Source: Staphylotrichum longicolle (lineage: Eukaryota > Ascomycota > Sordariomycetes > Sordariales > Chaetomiaceae). From it: 64,000 bases of DNA. Of this stretch, positions 23,601 to 36,546 are shown one piece after another. The stretch is taken from the NCBI GenBank assembly GCA_019096155.1, contig JAHCVI010000001.1, positions 8,370,001 through 8,434,000 on the forward strand. The letters run 5' to 3'. The position numbers and the translations under genes were made by a program. Numbering within the stretch: position 1 is the first letter of the stretch; the number at the start of each line of letters is the position of its first letter. The notes under the pieces were generated by a model. That model was given only the letters and a program-made list of their open reading frames with translations. It did not search any database and was not told where the DNA came from.

Positions 23601-26600
23601 TTGCCGTTAGCCCCCTCATGCACGGCGCACCAGCCAGTCTCTGCCCCAACCGACAAGCAAGCAGCTCCTGAAGACGGTGGGGAGTTTCACCTCAACGCTA
23701 GGGTTAGGGGTGACACCACCCTCAACGCCTAAGTTACCCTTGCATGTCGTCATTTTTGCTCCCCGCCTATCTTGGCAAACTTTCGGCCCTTGTTTCCGAG
23801 CAGTTGTGGAGCCGCTTGCTGCCTTCCATCCGATCGTCTGTTCAACCCTTCCAGAAATTGCCCGATTCATACATCCTGCCTCCTCAACTTCCGTCTGGCC
23901 TCCTCCACCGCGGTAGTGTTTGATCGCCCTAGTTAGACATCATCGGAGGTGCCGGGCAAAGGGCGACAGGGACGCTTGCTCGGCCAGTCCGGCACCCCAG
24001 GGCCGATCAATCTGCGATCTCCAAGAGTCCCGCAGGCACTGACAACAACCCCAAGCACTAGTTCAGATCCGGTTCGTCCCATGTCGGTTTCTCTCTCGCC
24101 TTTTCCTTCTTTTCTTCTAGAAGCCATCCATCGTCGGGCACCCTGGCTCTGGAGATCCCGAGATTCCAGACACCCCGTTCCGAGTTCCGTGGCCTTGTTG
24201 ACGGTTGCAGTGTCTCGTCTCTGACCGCACTCGGCCGGTCCACTGCGCCGGGCTTGTTCTGTGCCCACGTGGGGAGATTCAGATTCTAGGGGTTTTCAAA
24301 CTTTCGCCGTAAGCCGTTGCCAGAAAACACCTGGTTGCACGTGCAGATGAGGAGGCAATCTCCTTTCCGTCTGTTGACACGCCCGCCGGCTGCGCAGTTT
24401 GTGCACTGTAGGAGATTCTACACAACTCTGCTGACGCTCAGTTGCCTTGAACAAGAACTACGTCGGATGAAGAAAACCCCAGGCACTTCCAGTTGGCCCC
24501 GCCACGTTTAAGTCTTGATAATGCTGCACACAGAACGGGTGTATGATCCTCCCAAATGGTGGGGTTCGGGCTGCTGAAGCACGACATCTCTCTAGCCGGC
24601 ATTTTACCAGCTTGCTGGCTATGTTGAGACATATCTGACTGCCCAGCACCGCCCTGCATCCCAAATAGCCAATATCAAAGCTGCATGGCGATGCGTCGTA
24701 CTGCATACTGGAGGAACGGATGAGAGAAATGAAGGGGTTGACAGCTGGAGCGACTGGCGAGCAACGAGCCAATGCCATAAGCCCATCCCGCTCAATGCGA
24801 CTTGCGATCACCACTCCGTCCGAACTTCAAGGCGGCGCTACCACTCAACCGCCCAAGTCCGAGCCTATGCAAGGTACCCGGCACTAGCGGTCTCAGAGCA
24901 AACCTGGTTTGTCTGCCTGTCTAGGGGCTCAACTGCTGTCAACAACACGTCGCTGCATGACAGCGCTTACACTCCACTCGGCCTCAAACGGCATTCCTCC
25001 GTCCATGACCAACTCGGGCTGATGTTGTTCTGGAAGCTCTCCGCTCACACCTTAGCGCGGTTCTCGTTGCCCTCCAAAACAAGCGCGGCTGTGTCCACAA
25101 TGTAACAGTCCTTGGCCGCAGAGGACTCCAATGCAACCTCACGAGGGATATGTTGCGCGAGATGAATGAGACGATTGAACAAAACAGCATTACAGGGACC
25201 AATCTTGATACGACATACCCGAAGTAGAGCAGGCAGCTGCCAGCAGCTTGCAGTGAATAAGCAGTAAGGTAGGGACAAAGGTCTGGGGTAAGGTGTCGCG
25301 TACCAGGTAGGGCGAAAGGTGGAGAGGGAGCGGACTGCCCCTGGCTTGAGCAAGCGCTTATCCTGAAAGAGGAGCCTGGGGCAGGGATATGCCGCCGGCG
25401 CTGGCGCTGGGGGACGGCGAGGGCGCTTGTGTCGCCAGACCTCGGCAGCGCAATTCTTCGACCCAGACAACACGGCGCACGCAGCACCATGTCCAACCAA
25501 ACCTGACCAACTCGCACACAGCCAACCCAGCCCAACACGGCGCGGTGCGGCGGAATTGCTGGCGTCTGCTCTCCGAATTGGTGGGCACCGTCGCGAGCCC
25601 ACAATTGCCCAACGGTTATTGATGTTGCACTTATCCAACCCTGCGATGTGGTCTCATTTGGGAGCGGTCCGCAATGCGCTTGGACCCCGGACGACATTCC
25701 AGGCTTCCTGATCGCCTTCCACGCCCGCGCTCCTCAGATTCCAAGATCAGATCTCCCTCATGGGGGTCGTTCCCGGCCGGATACCACCCTTTTGCGCATG
25801 AACCACTGCCAGCCCCCGGGCAAGGATGTTACGTTCACACTCTCGGCGACTCCCTGCTGTGGACTCAGGGACAAAGAAGCTTCGTCGAACGAGGGCCCTT
25901 CCGCCCAGCCAACCAGAGGTGGATTGCCTTGCCTCGACCCAACAGCTCGAGGCAGCGCACTTTCGAAATGCTGGAATTATCTGCGCAGCTGGTTGGCGCC
26001 GAGATCAAGCCGGCCGATGGAAGAACGGGGAATCATTGGCAGGTAAAGTCAAGTCCAGTCGGTCACATCCAGTCCAATCCCATCATCACAGGCATGGAAG
26101 GGTGAACGGGGATAGCACATGCCTAAGATGCTGCCCTGATTACCAGATCGGTTAATCGTCAAGACGAGCCAGGGTCGTCTGCGGGAGCTATGGAAGAAAA
26201 TCCTGACCTCTTTCCGGAGAGCCAAATGCTGGAAACGGTGTTTCAGCCTTTGGCAATGTTCAAAGGATGAATTAACCCCCCCCCTCCCCCCCATACCCCT
26301 GGCGAGTAACACCCATTTTTCCATGTTAGCCTCTGGGGGCCTGGCCTCGCATGGAAGCACCCGATGCGAAGCCGAATGAACCTGATGTCGAGTATTTTTA
26401 TTCTCCGGGTTTTCGAATTGTTATCCAAAAGACACATTCCTGGTCGTTATACGGACAGTATTCGGGCCTTGCGCTGCATCCTCCCTGCCTGTCCTGGCTG
26501 GACCGTACCTTCCATGTCCGGCTGCGCTCATTGTGTCTCCGCCGTTGCTCCTACCTCCACCCCCGGAATTAAGAGACGACGAGGAAACCGCAGCCTTTAA

Positions 26601-28535
26601 TATATCCCTTTTCTTTAATTGACGTGACGCCCATTGTCACTGCCCGGTCTTGCCACCCCTCCCCCCCTCTCGACCCCAGTCACTCTCCGTGAGAGACACC
26701 TTATCCATTGAACGCCGCTTCCCTTATTATCCTCGGCTCCTCCCCCTGGACAACCTGCGAAGGCCGCCACCATAAACGGCATCCGAGACAGCACGGTATC
26801 GCATGCGACCGTCATCCGGGCATCGCGTCTGACGCCAGACCAGTTTTTTTCCTTTCGCCGCGTGGTCGCCAAGCTCGATCGCATCGTCTGTCCTCTGGGT
26901 AGCCCCGAGCATCAGGCTCTCCCCGGGGGTAAAGGCGCAACACAACCAGGGACCAGAAGAACGACCGGAATAACAAGGACCGTTGAACAAAAGCAAAGCG
27001 CAAGACCAGCTCCCTATTGCGTTCCTCGCTCGGTGCATCAGCAAAGTCTCTCTCTCGCCGCCGCCAGCGACTCGCCAACCCTCAAGGTCCAGCCCCCGTG
27101 CCTGGACAAGTCTGTCGTTTCCGGCACATTGAGGACTTGAAAGCTCCTTGTGGACGACGCCGCCGTCGCCACGCCGCTCGTTACCAAGCCTTATACCCCG
27201 CCAACTGGGTCTGCCTTGCTCGCTGCAGGTCGAAAGAGCTGAAACTCTGACAGCTGAATGGCCAAGACGCGTGCTGCTTATCCCGCAGTTCGGTACTAGA
27301 AGTGAACCCCTCTGGAGCCCACCTTCTTCAGTCCATCGCACACGTCCTGTTTATCTGCAAAGAGTACTGAGGCAACCAACGACGTCTCAGAGGTTTGCGC
27401 TCAAGGGTTAACAAAGTGAGACTTACCTGTGCGGCTCCGTGGTAAGCCAGCGCCGACTCATCACAACTCATCCACCAAGTCGAGTGATCACGCTTGGCAA
27501 GCTCGATTTGGGATATCACATCCTACCCGCACGCCATCCTGCAACCGCCGAGGGATACAAGCCTTTTGCATCCACAACACTCTTGCGCCCGACGGTCCCG
27601 ATTCTCAAGCTGTCGCCGGCATCTCGAACAAAACTCGACGCCAAATCAACCGGAAGGTTGCACGAGAGCTTCCAAAAACAGCAGCTGCGGGATCCCCCTG
27701 CTCTGGCCACCCACGACCAGACCTCGATCAGGCCCAAAAATTTGGGGTGTGAGCCGTGTCCTCAACGCGGCAACCAAACTCTCTCTCACTCCCTGGTTCC
27801 ACTCCAGTCAACTCTTGGTTCGACTGGTCGTGCGCTGCAGGAAACTCCCAGCAACCCCCCGCGCACGGCAGGTTTTCACTGTTAAGCACCGCTCCATACC
27901 CCGTCAGACCCGGACACGCACTCACGAAACGCAACACGCATATCCTTCTCGCTCTGCATTCGATTCGAGGGCACTTATAAGTGGTGTACTCAGAACACAG
28001 ATAGCCCGAGCTCCTCGCGTTGTACGGCCCCTGGCAGAGCCCTGTCGTTGCAGCTGCGGTTGCCTACCAGGTAGAATTGGGCAACCAAAATCGAAAGGGG
28101 TGGATTCAGGTCGCCAGTCAAATCTCTTGGATCCTGCTCGCTTCAAGGTGCTGCAAACCGCAAGATCACCGTCTCGATTGGCCAGCGGCCCCTCGCTACC
28201 TGTCCTGCGGCACGTCTCTCTCGGCCGTCGCTGGACCTGCTGGCGTCATATCTAAGCCACAGCCGCCTGTGAGCCGTCGCGGTGCCCAAATCACGAACAA
28301 GCTGATCGCAGTCTGGCTCCAATTCCCGGACGACGATCATCGGTCTGCGCAGTCGATCGCTCCTCTAATACCATTGTCTCAGTTAGCAGCATCATCTTCT
28401 TGTGAAGGCATCTCACCAAATTGACGACACCGGACCAACGCGGTGCTCTACCCATCTGCTCGCCTCCACATCCCTTCGTCCACGGCCCCGAGGTCACGGG
28501 CTGGGTCTTTCGGCGTGCCAGAGCAACTGTGTTAC
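20613..28535. other. 7.9 kb gene-poor region upstream of the Zn2Cys6 regulator
   Basis: I find no open frame with a recognisable product, and no tRNA or transposon ends. A C-rich run sits at about 26276-26292. The last 1-1.5 kb may be a long 5' leader of the regulator gene. The rest may be control DNA, an unrecognised noncoding RNA, or decayed sequence. Confidence 0.5.
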
Positions 28536-30043
28536 ATGGCAGCTGTTGCTCCGCCACCCTTGAAGTCGACTTTCAGCTCTTGGGCATCCAGCAGCTCCGC
28601 TGTCTACCCTGCCGTGCCACCAACAGAGCTCATGACCGACGTCATGTCATACCAATACCCTCCGCCGCCTCCCAACGGCGCCGATATGGACCTGCCGCCA
28701 TCGGGGTACTTGCCCAGTTATGCGGTGCCACCGCATGCACAGTCAGGAATGGATCCTGACTCGAGCATTCCGTCCCGGGAGCGTTCGGAGCTGAAGCGGT
28801 CGATGTCGACGCCGGGCGTTGGGCCATCGCAGTCTCAGGGGCAACCAGCCCAACCTCCCACGCCGCAACACTCAGCGGCCGGTCAGGATCCAGCTGGCGA
28901 GAGAAGGAGGAATAAGTTGGGTTATCATCGGACGTCTGTTGCCTGTGGTAAGTATCCACCAGGATGCCGGTCTTTTGCGGTGTTTGGTGCTAAGACTCGC
29001 CGTAGGCCACTGTCGTCGCCGAAAGATTCGATGCGTTCCATCGCAAAATGATGTCCAGGGACGGTGCATAAACTGCATTCGCCTCAAAAAGGAATGCAGC
29101 TTCTACCCCGTAGATCAGCAACCCCCTGTCGACACGAGACAGAAGTCCGGATCGCGGTCATCCGTCGGCCCAAAGGTTCCCTCTGCCTCCTCGTCCCCGG
29201 CCATGCAACCCGGAATTCCCTCCGATATCCACGGACAACAGCCCTACCCCCAACTGACGATGCCGCCTATTCAAAATATGGCGCCGCCAATGAAGCCTTC
29301 TGGGAGCGATAGCTACCCGGGTGACCCCAAGAGTAAGTCTCGCTGTCTTGGCCAAGCCCGCCAAAACCCCCCGCCAGGTTATTCGAGTCGCTGATCAATC
29401 TGAAGTGCCTTCAAGCGCATCAAGCACCCGCACGTACGAATACGGCCAACATGGAATGACCAACTGGATGTCAGCGGACGCGAGCCCAAGCTCCTCCAAG
29501 CCGAGCGACATGAATGCAACTTGGAGGTCATATCCAGGGGATTCTCCTATCACACCTGCATTCTCCCCCTACACACCGCATGCGCCGCCGCCATCCGCGA
29601 CTTGGTCCGCATCGGTAGGCTCCGAGTCGTCGGCACGAGATGATATTGCTTGGTCGTCGTATCCAGCGCCGCCTCCTCGGTCACTGTCTTTTGGCGCGGA
29701 AGGCATGGCAGGACACCAACAGTATCCGTCCATGACGCACGTCGGGTCCCATTCGAGTCGCGGGTACGACCGAAAATCCAGCTCCGTCTCGGCGGACATG
29801 TATCCGCCACCCATTGCGACGACAATCCCAGGGATTGAGACAGTCCCGGGGACCACGCTGGATCAGAATGTTTCGCTGTCAGCCGGGGCCGTTCCGCCGT
29901 CGACCTATGCATCGTGGCAGCAGTCTTACTCGTACTCAAAGCCAGCAGAGGGTTATGGCGGCTGGTATGGAGAAGCCGGTGATCAACACTCGTCCGCGCA
30001 TGGCCACTCCTCTGCGAACGTGTATTATGGGCGGCAGTCGTGA
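28536..30043 (+). CDS. Zn2Cys6 fungal-type transcription factor
   Basis: Three exons, 28536-28947, 29006-29332 and 29406-30043, encode 458 residues. After a Pro/Ser-rich N-terminus, a binuclear zinc cluster spans C137-x2-C140-x6-C147-x10-C158-x2-C161-x6-C168, with the basic stretch RRRKIRC. The first intron falls exactly inside the cluster after the first Cys. Downstream is Pro/Ser/Tyr-rich low-complexity sequence, typical of activation or interaction regions; the usual fungal middle homology region is not evident. It should bind DNA in the nucleus. The target genes cannot be told from sequence. The very long upstream region fits a heavily regulated, perhaps developmental, gene, but that is inference. 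Confidence 0.88.
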
Positions 30044-33033
30044 GAAGTCTCGTTCGGCGCTTGCGGATGTGCTTGTTTGGTCAGGGATGCATCTGCCGCG
30101 AGCGAAATTGCGCTGTCTTTTAATGGCAGCGCAACCCTGATGGGAGCAAGAATTTGGGCGCGCGTTCTAGTTGTTGACGCGGAGGCGGCCATCTGAGAGA
30201 GACGGTCGCTCTTTGCGAATGGCGGACACTTTAATGGCCGATGCGGTCCACAAGACTCCCGATCTGTCGAGACATGCACGACGCAAGATTTCCAATTCGG
30301 AAGGCAAGCCTGAGCGCGATGTTGCCCAATGGCCAGATTGGGAGATTTGCGACACGGGGCGCAACGCTTCGAGACATCGGTTGTGGCCGGGTTTGGATTT
30401 GACTGCAGGACACCCAAAAGGAGCATGACTTCCCCTCAGCAGACTGCTCTAACTTGTGCTCTGGGGGGTTGAGCTGACAGTCTAGAGTGCCGCAGCTGAT
30501 TTGCGGAACACGATGGGGGTGCTCCTTCGACAAGTGCGACGTGAGGATCAGGGTTTCAGTACCTCGATGGTTGGTCGAAAACAGCGGAGAGAGCGCCTCT
30601 AATAAAACAGTACGTCAGCTCGTGGACAAACGGAAACCGATTTCCACAGCCAAGGCCGAAGCTGCCGCATCGGCTTTTGATTGTCTTCGGCCGTTTCTTT
30701 CCGTCTTCGTATTCCTTCCCCACGTTTTCTTCTCTCTCCCCTGCTACCGATGCGGGATTTACGACTCGGCACGATTGCGATGCGGGATCATGATACAAGC
30801 TGTACGAAGGGGGAGGTTCAATGAAGCTTATACGAAACTAGACGGACGGGAGACGGAGACGGCACGGCACGGCACGGGAGAGGGACGGGAATATCCACAT
30901 TTCCCGGCGGGCAAGCAGGTGGGGACCGGGCTCCCCGGGGCTAGCGGGAGAATGACCCCACAGTAGCGGCGCCGGCCAGGGGCTCCGAGTGGAGATGGCT
31001 CGCCGGTTACACGGGATCACGACCCCACACGGTGCGGACGTGGTCGACAGAGACCACCACTTCACGAAGGCATGACGGAACTGGTTGGGCGGATAGATTG
31101 AGAACCGATGGTCATTTTGTGGACTTGGGAGGGATATAAAGGGGATACAGTGGCATCTTTCATACTTTCTCTATGTTTTCCTGTCATTTCTGAATCCGAT
31201 CTGCTCTCTGCTTTTACATCTCTGTTTGGGAAATGGGATCTTTTCAAGTCGTAAGAGGAGGGGCCAAAAGTTGAGATGTGTTGCTATCTCGGTCTGGCAG
31301 TCTGCAATTTCCTTTTAACGTTTTTCTTGTTTTGTCTTTTGCATGCCTTGCTTGTATTTATCTGTATTGTATTTGTACTTTGGCTTTCATGGGATTCGGA
31401 AAACTGGCCGAAAGACTCAGGCGGCGGGGTGGGGGGCCTTGGGCACAGGCGATGGCATGCGACGGTATAGACAACGCGGGGAGGGAGGCGGCATCTATTG
31501 CGTATACACTACAACAATGTATTTTGTCTAAACTAACTCTGGTCTCCAGGATGGTGAGTGTGATCTTGGATTGTCAGATCTGGTATTACACCACGCGTTG
31601 TGCTTTTCAGTCGCTGTGCTCGCCCTTCACTTTGCTCTTGTCATTTTGCTGGCCTCGGATTTGGCTCTTCGCTCCCAACGTAAACACAACCAGCTTGTGC
31701 TGAACCGTTGGCAAGACAATCGCACCATGTTGCGGATTCATCTCCCGTCCACCCGAAGTCTGTTTCCGACACGCCGCTGGTTTTGCCGAGAACCTCAGGG
31801 ACACACCAGCAAAGCGGGAAAATACGCCAATGCGCAAGCTGCACCCCAGACTTGTAACCTCCCGGTCCCGTCTGTTCCCCTTTTCGCGCTGCTTGCCGCC
31901 CGCCACGCAACCAAGTCAGCTGGGATGAGCAGAGACAACGGCCCCCCCCCGCATCCCCGCAAATATGTCCCGTCCCGTCCCATCCTGTTCCATTGCATCC
32001 AGTGGCGCTTTGATGGTGCTGTACATACAGATCACAAGGGGCATGCAACACTGATCCACTGATCCTTTTACCACAGTTGAGTCTCTGTTCCCTACTGTCC
32101 GTGCTTCGCAATCGAAACACAACAACAACCAACAACGGCACGAGGAGTCGTTGTCGTCGTCATCGTCATGCGCTGCGGCGCTGCGCCAGCCCCTGTATGC
32201 ATTGTATGGATGGATGTCCGCGTTGGCTCCTCCCCTTGCTGCTGCTTGATTTAGACCAGTGTGCCGAGGGTCCATCCAAGAGTCAGCCCTGCTTACTGCG
32301 CACATTACCTGGTCCTTGACAGACTGGTCTGGCTGACTTCCCTGACTCTGCAGGGAACATGGGGAGCAAATCTTTTAGCTCCTCAAGATCCTGTTTCACA
32401 GCACATAGAAATGTTGTCACCAACCCCATTCATACGCTCATTCTGTCTTGATGTATGAGATGAGCAAACATATCTCTGCCCCATGTGTGAGCTAGAACAC
32501 GAGAAGACGTGTCGCTGTCCTCAACGTTGAACACTGGCTCTTGTGGTTATGGATGCTTTGGGCCTCATCAGCTGTGCTACCTGGATGCATGGACTTCCCT
32601 TGTTCGGGACCGGACCGGCTGCGCCGACGGCACTGGGATGAGGCAGAGAGGGAACCGTGCGGCGGAGGCAGCAAGCGGCAGCAGCAGCGGGGCGCGTCTG
32701 TTTCGGTCCTCTCGAGTCGTCAAGGATCCAGGATGTGGGCTATAAAGAGTTGAGGGCTCGTTCATGCCGGGTAGGCGACGTTCCGGCGTCAAGAGGGGGG
32801 CGCCTGTTGGTCTGGGCGCTAAGGGGAGGTTACACGCGCTCTGTTCCCGTTGAGTAGCATTAGGGGTCCGTGGGGGGTTGATGTTGGGCCGCAGGGTTAT
32901 TTTCGAAGTTGGAGTTGGGGTACAATTAGATTACAAAACAACACGATGATAGGTGGATTTGTCGTTGTTAGTGTCTCAAAAAAGAAAGTAGAAAAAAACA
33001 ATGGCTAAAAGTGTCACTCAGAAAACAGGCATC
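30044..33033. other. 3.0 kb convergent intergenic region
   Basis: It lies between the 3' ends of the Zn2Cys6 gene and the DUF202 gene. The region contains T-rich stretches and small unsupported open frames, and nothing I can name. Confidence 0.5.
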
Positions 33034-34119
33034 TCAACTGCCCAATTTCCACAACAGGACAATCAGTGCGACATAACTCACCAAACTCAGCCCAACCAAC
33101 AACCCCACACTATTCCCGCTCGTCCTAAACTTCTTCCTGACCACCATCTGCCTGCTACTTCGCCTCCTGCCCCTCGCAAAGAGCCTCCCCCTGCCTCCTC
33201 CTCCGTCCCCGCCCCGCTCCTCTTCGCCGGAGGAGCTGGACGAAGAGCTCTCGCTCTCCTCGGAGTCAAAGAACTGCCTGTTGCCCTCATAGCGGCGGTA
33301 CACGGCCACCAGCAGGACGGCGGCGCCGTAGCAGGCCAGCAGGGCGCCGATGGGGTAGAACTCGGAGGTGAAGATCTTGAGCACGACCAGGGCAAACGAG
33401 AACTGCGAGAGGGCGGTGCGCATGTAGGCGCCCTCGAAGGTGCGTTGGGCGGCGCGGATCTCGACGAGCCTGGGTTTGTGTGGTGTTAGGTATTTGGTGC
33501 AAAAGTGAAGGGTATGATGAGGTAAGGGAGGGTGGTAGTGGTGGTGTGTGTGTGTCTGTGTGTGTGTCTCTGTGTGTGTGTGTGTGTGATCAGATGAAAT
33601 GAGATGACATGTGACTGTGAGAGATGGGAAGGATGGGTGGGTGAGAGCGGGACGATGCGAGGCGCCGTCGTTCGGACCCGCGAGCCGTCCCACACTCGGC
33701 CGCCGGCCCCGAGACCGTGCCGCAAGATGAGATTGCGGGGAAAGGCAGGGCCCGGGAAAGTGTGTGTGAAAGATGGTGGTGGTTGCTGAGCCCCGCGGGC
33801 GAGGGGGACATGACAGAAATAGGTGGTGATTTGATGCAGCTGGAAAAGGGTCGATGCGGGGTCTCATAGATGCGCAGAGCAAGTTCGGCTTGAACAGGTT
33901 GTTGAGACAGACTTACTCCTGGCTTGTCAGCACGACAGACCGGGCGCGATGCATGCGCAGATGAAGGCGGTCTTCTGGATGCGGTTGGAGGGCCTAAACA
34001 TAGCACGTCAGGCACTGAGTTGAGCGCATGGGTCGCAACTTGCAAGTGCGGGCTGCGCCATCACATCGCTGCCGACGGGGACTCGGGCAGGCACTGCGCA
34101 CCTGAAGTATGGTCGCCAT
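33034..34119 (-). CDS. DUF202-domain integral membrane protein
   Basis: Three exons: 34119-34102 (only 18 nt), 33993-33917 and 33469-33034, giving 176 residues beginning MATILQALQP. Strong donors (gtgcgc, gtaagt) and acceptors (tttag, cccag) and matching phases support the small 5' exons. LVEIRAAQRTFEGAYMRTAL (about 33-52) is the characteristic start of fungal DUF202 proteins. Membrane segments are likely at about 49-68, 70-88 and 153-172, separated by an acidic Ser/Glu tract and a basic Arg/Gly tract. DUF202 domains also occur in vacuolar transporter chaperone (VTC) proteins, but this protein lacks the SPX and catalytic domains, so the function is unknown. The 447-nt intron 33916-33470 is unusually long and holds a GT microsatellite. 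Confidence 0.85.
33541..33588. repeat. GT/CA dinucleotide microsatellite
   Basis: An imperfect run of GT (CA on the coding strand) of about 48 bp lies inside the 447-nt intron of the DUF202 gene. Confidence 0.8.
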
Positions 34120-35586
34120 GATGGCTGACTGTTGAGTTGATAATGACCGGTACAGTCGAGCTAAGACCAGGGGCTGCCGGCAATTGAGGTGCAATGTGAG
34201 GATTCCTTGTTGCTGCTGATGGGACGTCTTTGAACTGCAATGCTTGGTGGGGAAGGGATGAGCGATGAGCACATCATCCTATGCAAAGCGGCAAATCTGA
34301 GAACCGGCGTATAACCCTAACCCGTCTAAGCCAACACTTCCATTTGCGATCCTGCAACGTTCAACATTCATGATAATGTCTCGTCTTGGTATCTCCTTTA
34401 TCATCTCCCTTCACTCCGCTCATCAATTGATGGTACGCCAAACGAATCAGGCATAGGTAAGACACCATTGCTGGCGATTGACGAAGTTGTAACAAACAGT
34501 TTCAGTTGTGGTCCAAGGCAGGTGGTACTCGAAGCTTTCAACTCCTTTAGATTATCTTCTTCGAGTACCTGCTTCTGAGGATTTGTGTCTCGTCAGATGG
34601 GAGATCGCGGCCGGGCCATGGTGGTTGCTGTTGGCGAGAAACGTGAGGCGGCCAATTTGAGACCTGTACTGAACATGAGACAGCGACCGACCAGCCCTGC
34701 CTGGTTTTGCATTCGAGATCACACCCGGGGCCCCAGAGCCTCGAGCCGCCGTCTACCGGAGTGATGGTCCCATAGGTTTTCGGTGACTTGTTCTCGACCA
34801 CTCACTGCCTTCTGATTACGCGAGATTCTTCGACGTCAGTTTCATCCAGCGGATGCGATGCATTTTACCTCCCTGCGTGGCCTCGATGTGGTGGCGCGAC
34901 TTTTCACACAGCGGCCACGTTTCTCGTTTGGCGACTTTGTGAGATAGTCAATGCTAGATGGAAAGCGGAACAGAGCTGGTCTCGTTTTGGATGGCTGTTT
35001 TTGTCAACTCGTCCGGTTCGTAGGTTGTTATGGAAATGGTGCATGACGAAAGTAAACAACTTTCAGGGGCGTTAGTTACAGTTCAATGCTGGTTTGTTCG
35101 TTGAGCTTCAACAGCCCAGAAGTCATTTTCAACAAAGGAAAAAAAAAGAATGGACTGATTAGACTAAAAGATTTTTTTTTTTTTTGGTTTTTTTTTTTTT
35201 TTTTTTTTGCACCTCAATATGTTGTTGTGCTCTAAGTTTTAAGATTTCACTCTCGCCCCGATCATCCAACGCCAGCGAACAAACCAGCGTATGATGATGT
35301 AACATTACATAAGTTACGTACGGTGCCCCCAAAGTCAAACAACCTTGCACATGGCTCGTGCATCCGACCACTTGCATGCGGCAGGGATCTGCCACAGCCT
35401 TGTCAATTGAAGCTTCGTGGCCGCTTCCGCTCTGGAGCTTCCACCAGCCGAATCCACAGCACCTCGACCAGACCACGGCGACAACCACTCCCCGCGACGA
35501 TCGAGTCAAGCCAACTGCCCAATTCCCAGCCCATCAACCACCCTCGTCGAAATCCATCACCCGCCGCTATCCAGAACCCAAAAACC
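34120..35586. promoter_or_regulatory. divergent region between the DUF202 gene and OST2
   Basis: About 1.5 kb between divergent starts. It contains the two long T tracts listed separately. No coding frame can be supported here. Confidence 0.5.
35171..35208. repeat. paired long poly-T tracts
   Basis: Two T runs are separated only by GG and are followed by a sharp change to mixed sequence. Such tracts can exclude nucleosomes in promoters, can be remnants of a retroposed poly-A tail, and are error-prone in assembly. Confidence 0.75.
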
Positions 35587-36348
35587 ATGGCGCCCAAGCA
35601 AAGAAACACCGCCGCCGCGCAAGCAGCAGCAGCCCGCCCCGTCGCCGCAGCACCACCACCCGCCGCAGCTCCCATCCCAGCAGCAACCACTGCCACCACC
35701 CACAACATCAACAGGCGTACACCGACCGTCCGGGCACAAGCAACCCACCACCACCTCCAAGTCCACCGCCGCTGCCAGCGGCGCCCAGACCTGGGACAGG
35801 ATCTTCAGCAACGTGCTGCAGCACTACCTCGACACACCCCGCAGCGGACCAAGCTGCTTGACGCCTTCATGGCCTTCCTGGTGGCCGTCGGGGCGCTGCA
35901 GTTTCTGTACTGCATCCTCGCGGGGAACTACGTACGCACACACACAACACGCCCTCCCTTTCCTCCCTTCCTTCCGTTGCAGTCATAGGCATATCCCTTT
36001 CTACATAGCATGACAGACATGCTAACGATGTGTTCGAATAGCCGTTCAATGCGTTCTTGTCGGGTTTCTCGGCGACGGTGGGGCAGTTTGTTCTTACGGG
36101 TAGGTTTCCCTCCGCTGGATGGGTGGGGAGAGGAGAGATGCTGATGCGTGGTGGCAGCTTCGTTGCGGATCCAGACGACCGAGGCGAACAAGGGGGATTT
36201 CCCCTCTGTCTCACCCGAGCGGTAAGTTGCGCCCCGGGATTTGAGCGAGTAGGAAAGGATGGGCGCTAACTCCGGGTGCAGGGCCTTTGCGGACTATGTC
36301 GTGTGCAGTTTGATCCTGCACTTCTTCTGCGTCAACTTTATCAACTGA
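35587..36348 (+). CDS. OST2: oligosaccharyltransferase subunit OST2/DAD1 (with internal frame changes)
   Basis: Exons 35587-35931, 36042-36099, 36158-36221 and 36282-36348. OST2/DAD1 is an essential ER-membrane subunit of the complex that transfers the lipid-linked glycan to asparagine. The conserved part is clear: KLLDAFMAFLVAVGALQF, then PFNAFLSGFSATVGQFVLT, ASLRIQT, and the terminal CSLILHFFCVNFIN. The ATG frame is open throughout (177 residues). However, the conserved segment TWDRIFSNVLQHYLDT just before the first membrane helix reads in the +1 frame. The conserved frame thus switches twice: once around 35694-35705 and back at the C run 35837-35840. Either two compensating indels exist (in nature or in the assembly), or a weak-donor intron near 35641 explains the first switch. 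It lies 198 bp from the convergent GRASP gene. Confidence 0.85.
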
Positions 36349-36546
36349 GCGGGAGCTCGGATCCGCGGGGAGGTATCTCGAGTGGGATGGGAGACGTGTC
36401 TGCTTGTTGTGTGTCTGCTTGTTTTCTGTGGTATACTTTGGGACTGTATCAAGATGTGGCTGGAGTTTTCACGGGTGCGACCTCTAAAAGCGACTTCGCT
36501 AGAGAAAAAGGGATGCGGAATTCAATGTTTCTAAATTTTGAGGCTC

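Noticed and set aside
23698..23712. Telomere-like AGGGTTAGGGG
   Set aside because: Only about two units, with no array around it; chance or a trivial interstitial match.
24984..25697. 237-residue open frame in the gene-poor region
   Set aside because: No ATG-supported start, no domain, overlapping frames of similar length on both strands; treated as random.
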